Shown here piece after piece: positions 1 to 5,123 of a stretch of 8,438 nucleotides of DNA. The position numbers and the translations under genes are program-made. Source of the DNA: Chloroflexota bacterium (lineage in GTDB: Bacteria; Chloroflexota; Limnocylindria; QHBO01); contig VBJP01000105.1 of assembly GCA_005880165.1 (NCBI GenBank), positions 1 through 8,438 on the forward strand, read 5' to 3'. Each line of letters opens with the position of its first letter. Positions within the stretch are counted from its first letter, which is position 1. The notes under the pieces are model-generated. The model was not told the DNA's origin. It ran no database searches and saw only the letters and a program-made list of their open reading frames with translations.

Positions 1-189
1 GTCGACGTCGACGACCACGTAGCCGGAGCCGGATTCGGCGACCAGTGGGTAGGCCCGCGTCAGGGAGGGGCTGACGGTTGCGTGGTCTCGCGCGATGAGG
101 GCTCGGGCTCGCGGGCCGGGAAGCTCGGTGACGATGTGCGGCGCCGCTAGCCGCGTGGCAGCAGGAGCCGCGGAGGGGCGCGTACGCAT
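1..189 (-). CDS. Class III PLP-dependent aminotransferase (acetylornithine/ornithine/GABA type), N-terminal fragment
   Basis: The minus strand from an ATG at 189 is open to the window edge, giving 63 residues. After a short variable lead, residues 19-63 read as the typical N-terminus of archaeal-style 4-aminobutyrate/ornithine/acetylornithine aminotransferases: an IVTELPGPRA stretch, a RDHATVSPSLTRAYPLV stretch and then a GSGYVVVDVD turn that in this family leads into a D-G-x-x-x-L-D-F segment. These enzymes are cytosolic, use pyridoxal phosphate and move an omega or alpha amino group to 2-oxoglutarate. The catalytic Lys and PLP site lie outside the window, so the substrate cannot be read. 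A GGAGT ribosome-binding site (196-200) sits 6 nt upstream of the ATG. The gene follows pyrD by 78 nt, with a palindrome and a possible -10 between them. The class assignment is fairly safe; ornithine, GABA or another amine as substrate is open. Confidence 0.8.
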   Translation of the reverse strand, partial: MRTRPSAAPAATRLAAPHIVTELPGPRARALIARDHATVSPSLTRAYPLVAESGSGYVVVDVD

Positions 190-195
190 GGCACG

Positions 196-200
196 ACTCC
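196..200 (-). promoter_or_regulatory. Ribosome-binding site of the aminotransferase
   Basis: The minus strand reads GGAGT, with 6 nt to the ATG at 189. It supports this start codon, which begins just before the region conserved in the family. Confidence 0.6.
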
Positions 201-245
201 GGGGGAGCTGGCGCGTCCTGCCCGCGCCCTTGGCTAGCCGCCCGT

Positions 246-251
246 ATCGTA
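246..251 (-). promoter_or_regulatory. Possible -10 element (TACGAT) before the aminotransferase
   Basis: The minus strand reads TACGAT in an AT-richer patch between pyrD and the aminotransferase, which would give a leader of about 50 nt. I see no good -35 hexamer at the usual spacing; the spacer is instead filled by the palindrome at 254-268. The gene may also be read through from pyrD. Confidence 0.3.
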
Positions 252-253
252 TC

Positions 254-268
254 AGCGCCAGTGGCGCT
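254..268. repeat. Perfect 7-bp inverted repeat (AGCGCCA-G-TGGCGCT) at the pyrD stop
   Basis: Two perfect 7-nt arms flank a single central base. As RNA it would be a 6-bp stem with a 3-nt loop. It touches the pyrD stop codon (268-270) and sits next to the possible -10 at 246-251. No T-run follows on either strand, so it is a poor intrinsic terminator; an operator for the aminotransferase promoter is an alternative. The role is inferred. Confidence 0.4.
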
Positions 269-1353
269 CAGGGGGTGGCGGCGATCGCTTCACCGATGAG
301 CCCGGGCCCGCGGTAGACGAGACCGGTCCACAGTTGGACGAGGTCAGCTCCTGCTTCGAGGGCCGCCGCGGCATCGGTCCCGGAGCCGATGCCGCCCGAT
401 GCAATGATCGCCAGGCGGTCGCCGAGCTCGCCGCGCACGGCCTTGATCAGCTCGAGCGTCCTAGAAAGCAGGGGCCGACCCGACAGCCCACCGGGTTCGT
501 CGCGGATCGGCGTGCGCGTTCGCAGCTGCACCCCGTCGCGTCCGAGACGGGTGTTGGTCAGTATCACGCCCTGCCCTCCGGCGTCGCACACCGCGCGCGC
601 CAGGGAAACGACCGTGCCGTCGTCGAGGTCCGGCGCCAGCTTCACGAAGATGGGCCGCACGGACGCGAGCTCGCGCCCCAGGGCGAGGGTTGTCTCCAGC
701 AGACGCGCGACCGTGTCACGCTCCTGCATCTCACGCAGCTCCGGCGTGTTGGGCGACGAGACGTTGAGCGCCACGTAGTCGGCGACCGGGGCCACGAGGC
801 GGAACGCGGCGGCATAGTCGGCCAGCGCATCTGCCTGGGGCGTGGCCTTGTTGCGCCCGATGCTGACGCCAACCACGAACCCGGCTGGCAGCGAACGACG
901 CGCGAGCATGACGTGACGGGCGAGCTCGGCCGCCCCGGCGTTGTTGAGGCCCATCCGGTTGACCAGCGACTTGTCGTCAGGGAGGCGGAAGAGGCGGGGG
1001 CGATCGCTGCCCGGTTGGGGAAGTGGCGTGACCGTGCCCACCTCCGCGAACCCGAAACCGAGCGCGGCCCACCCACGGAGCGCAAGTCCGTCCTTGTCGA
1101 AGCCGGCGCCCAGGCCAATCCGGTTCCGGAACTCCAGCCCAGCCACGCGCAGCGGGACATGGCGTCGCGGTGCCCCGCTCGCGATTGTCAACACCATGCG
1201 CCCGGCCGCGCGCTCGCCGGCGCCCCGCAGGGCGCGCATGGTCAGGTGGTGAATGCGCTCCGGGTCAAAGCGGAACAGCAGAGGTCGCGCGAGCCAGTAG
1301 CCCGCGATGCTCAGCTCCCGCCAGCCGATCACCCCATCTGGTGGAGCGAGCAT
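268..1353 (-). CDS. pyrD: Dihydroorotate dehydrogenase, class 2 (quinone-dependent)
   Basis: Oxidises (S)-dihydroorotate to orotate, the fourth step of de novo UMP synthesis, passing electrons through FMN to membrane quinone. The 361 residues match class 2 length. Residues 1-60 form the N-terminal extension (LARPLLFRFDPERIHH) that in this class makes the membrane and quinone tunnel. The barrel then shows IGLGAGFDKDG (79-89), NRMGLNNAG (132-140), NVSSPNTPELR (197-207) with the class 2 catalytic Ser at about 200, the FMN-contacting VKLAPD (Lys 238), LTNTR (265-269), GGLSGRPL (288-295) and ASGGIGSG (318-325). The ATG at 1353 lies 10 nt after the upstream DUF4288 stop. It has no clear Shine-Dalgarno, so coupling to that gene is likely; an in-frame GTG at 1332 is a weaker alternative. 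No other pyrimidine gene is adjacent. The function is near certain. Confidence 0.96.
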   Translation of the reverse strand: MLAPPDGVIGWRELSIAGYWLARPLLFRFDPERIHHLTMRALRGAGERAAGRMVLTIASGAPRRHVPLRVAGLEFRNRIGLGAGFDKDGLALRGWAALGFGFAEVGTVTPLPQPGSDRPRLFRLPDDKSLVNRMGLNNAGAAELARHVMLARRSLPAGFVVGVSIGRNKATPQADALADYAAAFRLVAPVADYVALNVSSPNTPELREMQERDTVARLLETTLALGRELASVRPIFVKLAPDLDDGTVVSLARAVCDAGGQGVILTNTRLGRDGVQLRTRTPIRDEPGGLSGRPLLSRTLELIKAVRGELGDRLAIIASGGIGSGTDAAAALEAGADLVQLWTGLVYRGPGLIGEAIAATP

Positions 1354-1363
1354 CGAAACCGGT

Positions 1364-1780
1364 CTAGTCGTCAGAGGCGCGCGGAAAAGCCATCTGGGCG
1401 GGATACACCGGCGGCAGCGGCTCGCCGATCTCCTCTTCCGGAACCCCGCCAGGAGCCATCAGCTCATGCCATACCTCGGTGCCGGCGGCGGGCGGGTCGT
1501 CGAGCTCTTTGATGGCGACGATCCCCTCGAAGCGGATCAGGCCCGGGTCGCCGTCATCGGTCTGGAGCTCGTGCTCGTATTCCGGAGCGATCTCGCAGGC
1601 GCGACCGAGTGCCGTCTCCTCGTCCTGGCCGTCGACCAGGATCACGCGGTCCTCGACCATGCGCGACACTGGCGGCTCGCCGATCAGGTAGGCGTAACGC
1701 AGCTGGACGGCGAACCAGCCGCTCGGGTACGCGAGAGCCGCCTCGTCCGCGGATGCCCTCGCGCGAGTGCCCACGCTCAC
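1364..1780 (-). CDS. Small DUF4288-like protein of unknown function
   Basis: A 138-residue acidic, soluble protein with no signal peptide or membrane segment. The central part resembles the DUF4288 pattern: an opening WFAVQLRYAYLIGE strand, then MVEDRVILVDGQDEETALGRACEIA, and a closing FEGIVAIKELDD....GTEVWHELM. The C-terminus (about 110-138) is a Pro/Glu-rich tail. The family assignment is from memory and the function is unknown. I chose the GTG at 1780 because it forms a GTGA overlap with the stop of the aldehyde dehydrogenase (1777-1779) and has a GAGGAG motif (1792-1797) 11 nt upstream. The frame stays open further upstream to 1915, but there it overlaps the conserved C-terminus of the dehydrogenase and looks spurious. 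A GTG at 1774 is a possible alternative start. It is almost certainly co-transcribed with the dehydrogenase and pyrD. Confidence 0.78.
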   Translation of the reverse strand: MSVGTRARASADEAALAYPSGWFAVQLRYAYLIGEPPVSRMVEDRVILVDGQDEETALGRACEIAPEYEHELQTDDGDPGLIRFEGIVAIKELDDPPAAGTEVWHELMAPGGVPEEEIGEPLPPVYPAQMAFPRASDD

Positions 1781-3375
1781 GCCGGGGGAGGCTCCTCGCC
1801 CATCACCGTCTGCGACTGCTCGCGCATGAACTGCTGCACGTAGTACGGCCCGAGGCCGTTCTTGCCCGAGCTGCCGGATCCCTTCCAGCCGCCGAACGAC
1901 TGGATGCCGGGCCATGCGCCGGTGGTCGCTCCGGAGCGTCGGTTGACGTACACGACGCCCGCCTGGATGCGATCAAGGAAGCGTCGGACCTCCGTATCGT
2001 CGCGGCTGAAGATGCCGGCGGTCAGGCCATAGGGCGTGGCATTCGCCTGCTCGAGCGCCTCGTCGAGCGAGTCGACTTCGCCGATCACCACGAATGGCAC
2101 GAACAGCTCGTCGTGGAAGAGCCGATGGCCCAGGGGCAGGCCGGAGACCACGGTCGGCGTCGGGAAGAAGCCGCGCTGCGTCCCGTCGCCGGTCAGCACC
2201 TGGCCTCCGACCTCGATGGTGCCACCATCGTGCTGGGCCTCCGCCACCGCCTCCGTGAACTTGCCCAGCGCGCGCTCGTTGATCACTGGCCCCATCCAGT
2301 TCTCGCGACGGGTCGGGTCGCCGACCGCGAGCTTCCGGGTCTTTTCGACCAGCGTGTCGACGAACTGCCTCGCCACGGTGCGGTCGACGTAGACCCGGCT
2401 GTTGGCGCTGCACTTCTGCCCGTCGAACCCGAAGGCGGAGCGCATCACGCCCTCGGCCGCCTCGTCGAGGTCTGCGCTGCGAGTCACGATGGCCGGATTC
2501 TTGCCGCCCATCTCGGTGATGATCGGCCTGGGATACTCGCGGGTGAAGCTCGAGTAGAGCCGCATGCCGACCTCGTAGCTCCCCGTGAAGACCAGGCCGT
2601 CGATGCCGGGGTTGTGCTCGAGCTCCGCGCCCACCGTCTCCCCCGGACCGGTGACGAGGTTTACTGCGCCGCCGGGCACGCCGACCTCGCGCAGGACCTC
2701 CGCGAACTTGAAGGCGAGCAGGGGAGCGTCGGACGAGGGTTTCATGACCACCGTGTTGCCGGCGATCAAGGCCCCGGCCGCCGGACCGCCGGAGAGGGCC
2801 ATCGGGAAGTTGAACGGCGAGATCACGGCCCACACGCCGTGTGGCTTCAACACCGAGCGCGTGTGCTCGGTGGGGGAGAGCGAGCCCATCGGCTCCACGA
2901 ACCCCTGGTGGCGCTCCATGACGTCGGAGTAGTAGCGAAGCAGGTCCGCAGTCTCTTCCACGTCGCCCAGGGCCTCCAGGCGGTTCTTGCCGACCTCGAT
3001 GGCCATCAGCGCCGCGTACTCGAACTGGCGCTCGCTGATGAGGTCGGCCGCACGCCGCATGAGCTCGATCCGGCGGCGCCAGCCCAGGTCGCGCCAGGCG
3101 GAGAAGGCGGCCCTGGCCGCAGCGATGGCGTCCTGGACGTCCTTGGCCGTCCCGATCGGGAAGCGGGAGACGACGACGTTCGCGTCGATCGGCGAGCGAT
3201 CCTCGAACTGATCGTCGGCGAAGCGGCGCTCGTCCCCGATGAGCATCGGGTAGCGATCGCCCAGCTGCCCCCTGGCCGTGGTCACCGCGCGGTCGAACGC
3301 GGACTGCAGCTCCTCGTTGTCGGCCGAGAGGGTCGCGTAGGTGATCTTCATGCGGGGAGCGCCGGTGGTGACCAT
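1777..3375 (-). CDS. Aldehyde dehydrogenase, L-glutamate gamma-semialdehyde (1-pyrroline-5-carboxylate) dehydrogenase type
   Basis: A 532-residue cytosolic NAD(P)-dependent aldehyde dehydrogenase. It most likely oxidises glutamate 5-semialdehyde, the open form of P5C, to glutamate, the last step of proline and ornithine/arginine catabolism. Visible elements: oxyanion Asn 189 in SPFNFP, cofactor Lys 212 in KPSSDAP, FTGSYEVG (263-270), general base Glu 288 in EMGGKNP, catalytic Cys 322 in GFDGQKCSANSR, DELFVPF (422-428), GATTGAWPGIQSFGGWKGSG (482-501) and the end PYYVQQFMREQSQTV. The GQKCSA context and C-terminal REQ...T are typical of RocA/PruA-like P5C dehydrogenases, as is the long N-terminus. 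No proline dehydrogenase domain or neighbour is present. The ATG at 3375 has AGGAGG 11 nt upstream; an in-frame ATG at 3351 lacks such a site, and the open frame further upstream looks non-coding. Another semialdehyde substrate is possible. Confidence 0.9.
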   Translation of the reverse strand: MVTTGAPRMKITYATLSADNEELQSAFDRAVTTARGQLGDRYPMLIGDERRFADDQFEDRSPIDANVVVSRFPIGTAKDVQDAIAAARAAFSAWRDLGWRRRIELMRRAADLISERQFEYAALMAIEVGKNRLEALGDVEETADLLRYYSDVMERHQGFVEPMGSLSPTEHTRSVLKPHGVWAVISPFNFPMALSGGPAAGALIAGNTVVMKPSSDAPLLAFKFAEVLREVGVPGGAVNLVTGPGETVGAELEHNPGIDGLVFTGSYEVGMRLYSSFTREYPRPIITEMGGKNPAIVTRSADLDEAAEGVMRSAFGFDGQKCSANSRVYVDRTVARQFVDTLVEKTRKLAVGDPTRRENWMGPVINERALGKFTEAVAEAQHDGGTIEVGGQVLTGDGTQRGFFPTPTVVSGLPLGHRLFHDELFVPFVVIGEVDSLDEALEQANATPYGLTAGIFSRDDTEVRRFLDRIQAGVVYVNRRSGATTGAWPGIQSFGGWKGSGSSGKNGLGPYYVQQFMREQSQTVMGEEPPPA

Positions 3376-3386
3376 CGGTCCTGGAG

Positions 3387-3392
3387 CCTCCT
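3387..3392 (-). promoter_or_regulatory. Ribosome-binding site (AGGAGG) deciding the aldehyde dehydrogenase start
   Basis: A perfect AGGAGG on the minus strand lies 11 nt before the ATG at 3375. It favours this start over the in-frame ATG at 3351 and over upstream in-frame ATGs. Confidence 0.65.
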
Positions 3393-3443
3393 GGGGACGG
3401 GCCGCGCCCGCGGACGGCGGGCGCCATCTGGGTCGGTGCGGGA

Positions 3444-3451
3444 TTGGCCAA
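3444..3451. promoter_or_regulatory. Palindrome TTGGCCAA at the predicted transcription start of the aldehyde dehydrogenase
   Basis: A perfect 8-bp palindrome, flanked by GG on the left and CC on the right at slightly offset positions, lies just downstream of the GATAAT motif, where minus-strand transcription would begin. This is where a repressor operator could sit. It is short, so chance cannot be excluded. Confidence 0.3.
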
Positions 3452-3453
3452 CC

Positions 3454-3459
3454 ATTATC
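3454..3459 (-). promoter_or_regulatory. Probable -10 element (GATAAT) of the aldehyde dehydrogenase-DUF4288-pyrD operon
   Basis: The minus strand reads GATAAT, one mismatch from TATAAT, in otherwise very GC-rich DNA. It would give a leader of about 70 nt before the ATG at 3375. I see no convincing -35 hexamer about 17 bp upstream. It is the best promoter candidate in the 254-nt gap between the methyltransferase and the dehydrogenase. Confidence 0.45.
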
Positions 3460-3483
3460 GCACCGCGCTGGCGGAGGGCAGGC

Positions 3484-3522
3484 CGAGAGCCAGGCTCCGG
3501 GGGGAGAAGAGCCTGGCCCTCG
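3484..3522. repeat. Strong 13-bp imperfect hairpin upstream of the aldehyde dehydrogenase promoter
   Basis: Arms 3484-3497 and 3509-3522 pair over 14 positions with one A-C mismatch, around an 11-nt loop (3498-3508). The core CCAGGCTC/GAGCCTGG is perfect. No T-run follows on the minus strand or the plus strand. It may be a U-tract-less terminator insulating the operon from the methyltransferase, or a structured element just upstream of the GATAAT promoter. The pairing is seen directly; the role is inferred. Confidence 0.55.
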
Positions 3523-3581
3523 ACGCAGGCATGCTACACGGGCGTTCGCGCGCCACGCAACACTGAATCTGCAACAAATCG

Positions 3582-3604
3582 CGCGGATCGGCACCGATTC
3601 CGCG
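3582..3604 (-). terminator. Likely intrinsic terminator of the methyltransferase gene
   Basis: A 9-bp stem with one bulged base (3599) and a 4-nt loop (3591-3594) begins 25 nt after the methyltransferase stop. On the minus strand it is followed by CGATTTGTTG, a short and imperfect T-run. The position and orientation fit termination of the lipoprotein-methyltransferase transcript. Confidence 0.45.
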
Positions 3605-3629
3605 GAGTCATCCTGGCCCAGCGGGGCTG

Positions 3630-4322
3630 TCAGGGTCGAGCGCGGTGGTAGAGGCCCAGCTTGAGCTCGAGCGAGGTCCGATGCGGCGCCGCCAGAAACG
3701 TCCGGCCCCGGTCGCCGTAGAGGCGGATCAGCAGCTCCTGGGCGGTCGCCTCGTCATGGAGGTCGAGGCGGGCGTGCACGACCTTGATCTTGAAGTCGTG
3801 CTGCAGCCACCAGCCGGTGCGGCGCTGGGTGGCGTCGTGCGCCTGGCTCACGACCTCGGGATCCAGCAACGCCCCGACGTCGTCGCGGCCGTAGTAGCCC
3901 ATCACGATCAGGCGCCCGCCCGGCCGCAGCACGCGCAGCGCTTCGGCGATGGCCGGCAGGCACGCGTCGTCCGCCTCGATCAGCCCGTGGAGGACGACGT
4001 CGACGGCTCCGTCGCGTAGTGGCAGCGCCTCAGGCTCACCTTCCACGATGCGGATGTTCGGCTGGTGAGCCTCGCCCGCGCGGATGCGCGCTGCCTCGAG
4101 CAGCTCCGGTTGGGACTCGATGCCGTAGGTGCGCCCGGTGTGCCGCGCAAGGAGCATCGGATAGTGACCGATGCCGGTGCCGACGTCGGCGATCCGCTTG
4201 CCCGAGAGGGGAGTGATGCGCTCCAGCGCGGCCAGCACCTTGCGGTCCGGGTCGATCACGTCGCCGAGGCGTGCGTGGAGGACCGGATCGGGGTCCGTCC
4301 AGGGCGGCAGGATGGCGCGCAC
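3630..4322 (-). CDS. Class I SAM-dependent methyltransferase (Methyltransf_11/25-like)
   Basis: About 230 residues with a single Rossmann-type methyltransferase fold. Motif I is IADVGTGIGHY (44-54), binding S-adenosylmethionine. The acidic end of strand 2 is YGIESQ (Glu 69), followed by VEGEPEALPLRDGAVDVVLHG (93-113) and the post-motif RVLRPGGRLIVMGYYG (130-145). The C-terminal part (146-230) carries WWLQHDFKIKVVHARLDL and does not identify a substrate. The frame is open upstream to 4550, but that part overlaps the lipoprotein gene out of frame and looks non-coding. The GTG at 4322, 14 nt after the lipoprotein stop, is therefore the likely start; it has no Shine-Dalgarno, so translation is probably coupled. 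A GTG at 4259 is an alternative. The acceptor could be a small molecule, quinone-type compound or lipid, and the sequence does not decide. Confidence 0.85.
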   Translation of the reverse strand: MRAILPPWTDPDPVLHARLGDVIDPDRKVLAALERITPLSGKRIADVGTGIGHYPMLLARHTGRTYGIESQPELLEAARIRAGEAHQPNIRIVEGEPEALPLRDGAVDVVLHGLIEADDACLPAIAEALRVLRPGGRLIVMGYYGRDDVGALLDPEVVSQAHDATQRRTGWWLQHDFKIKVVHARLDLHDEATAQELLIRLYGDRGRTFLAAPHRTSLELKLGLYHRARP

Positions 4323-4336
4323 GGCGAGGCTGGCAG

Positions 4337-4996
4337 CTACGGGATCGAGACGCGCGTCTCGGCCGGAGCCCCCGCTTCCGTGGTGAGCAGTGCCTCGCCG
4401 GCCAACAGCTGCAGGTCGAATCCGACCGGCCCTCTGGCGCGTCGGGTGGCGATCAGCGAGATGTTCAGGGTCCCGCCCGGGTCGAGGGGACCCCAGCCGA
4501 GCGAGGTCGTTCCCGTCGGCTCGCCCTGCTCGCCGGGACCGATGACCCACTTGGTCCAGGGTTGGATGAGGGCATCGGTCAGCCGGCCGGGCGATGGCTG
4601 GAACGGCGCCAGGAAGACGATCCGGTCGAGCGGCGTCGGCCAGCGCAGCACGAGCTCGCCGATGCGGGTCGAGCCCAGGTTCATGACCTTGATGGTCAGG
4701 TGGCCTGTCCCGCTGGCGGGGACGGTTGGCCGTACGGTGACGCGTATGCGGCGCGTATCACGGGCGGTCGGCAGCGCCAGGGAAAGGGGAGGCTCTGCGG
4801 TCGCGGTCGGGCTGGCCGACACCCCGACCGTCGCGGAGGGAGTAGCGGACGGGGTTGGCGTAGCGCTCGCGCGCGGGCTTTGGGTTACGAACGGACCGAC
4901 GCACCCGACCACGAAGAGCGCAGCCGCCAGCACCGACCCCATGCTTGCCACGCGCGTTCGGCCTCCGCGTCGTCTGGTTGACCCGCCGTGCGGCAT
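4337..4996 (-). CDS. Putative secreted lipoprotein with Ala/Thr/Pro/Ser-rich linker and beta-rich domain
   Basis: A 219-residue protein. The N-terminus is basic (RRRGGRTR, 8-15) and is followed by a hydrophobic stretch (20-31) ending in the lipobox VVGC, so Cys 32 should be lipidated after signal peptidase II cleavage. Residues 36-70 are a low-complexity Ala/Thr/Pro/Ser linker (SATPTPSATPSATV), common in lipoproteins of Chloroflexota and Actinobacteria. Residues 71-219 form one domain rich in alternating hydrophobics (RIRVTVRPTVP, HLTIKVMNLGS, GELVLRWP, GTLNISLIATRRARG). This is reminiscent of immunoglobulin-like beta-sandwich modules such as CARDB or DUF11, but I cannot assign a family. A GAGGG motif (5003-5007) 6 nt before the ATG at 4996 supports this start; an ATG at 4942 lacks one and would drop the basic n-region. 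It probably forms a two-gene unit with the methyltransferase. Confidence 0.8.
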   Translation of the reverse strand: MPHGGSTRRRGGRTRVASMGSVLAAALFVVGCVGPFVTQSPRASATPTPSATPSATVGVSASPTATAEPPLSLALPTARDTRRIRVTVRPTVPASGTGHLTIKVMNLGSTRIGELVLRWPTPLDRIVFLAPFQPSPGRLTDALIQPWTKWVIGPGEQGEPTGTTSLGWGPLDPGGTLNISLIATRRARGPVGFDLQLLAGEALLTTEAGAPAETRVSIP

Positions 4997-5002
4997 CCGT
5001 CG

Positions 5003-5007
5003 CCCTC
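5003..5007 (-). promoter_or_regulatory. Ribosome-binding site (GAGGG) deciding the lipoprotein start
   Basis: GAGGG on the minus strand lies 6 nt before the ATG at 4996. It selects that start, which keeps the positively charged signal-peptide n-region, over the internal ATG at 4942. Confidence 0.5.
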
Positions 5008-5123
5008 GACCTGCCGATACGGCCGCCTCATGGCGCGCCGCATTGGCATGGTACGAGAGCGGGCTTCAAACCGTGGCGAACGGGACCGGAAGTCCGCCGG
5101 CTCGCAGTCGGTCACGACCTCCG

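Noticed and set aside
1..12. Tandem GTCGAC at the left edge as a repeat or cloning site
   Set aside because: It encodes VDVD in the aminotransferase, where the family normally has such a segment; two copies are not meaningful.
334..1512. Plus-strand open frame antisense to pyrD
   Set aside because: Shadow of a well-conserved class 2 DHODH; no protein-like composition or motif.
3376..3594. N-terminal extension of the aldehyde dehydrogenase up to 3594
   Set aside because: Cys/Pro/Arg-rich sequence without family similarity. It overlaps the GATAAT promoter and hairpin, and AGGAGG supports the ATG at 3375.
1609..3651. Long plus-strand open frame antisense to the aldehyde dehydrogenase
   Set aside because: Same shadow effect. 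The minus strand encodes a full aldehyde dehydrogenase with Cys, Glu, Asn and Lys active-site motifs.
4323..4550. N-terminal extension of the methyltransferase frame up to 4550
   Set aside because: It overlaps the C-terminal part of the lipoprotein in another frame and is Arg/Gly-rich; the conserved fold begins after 4322.
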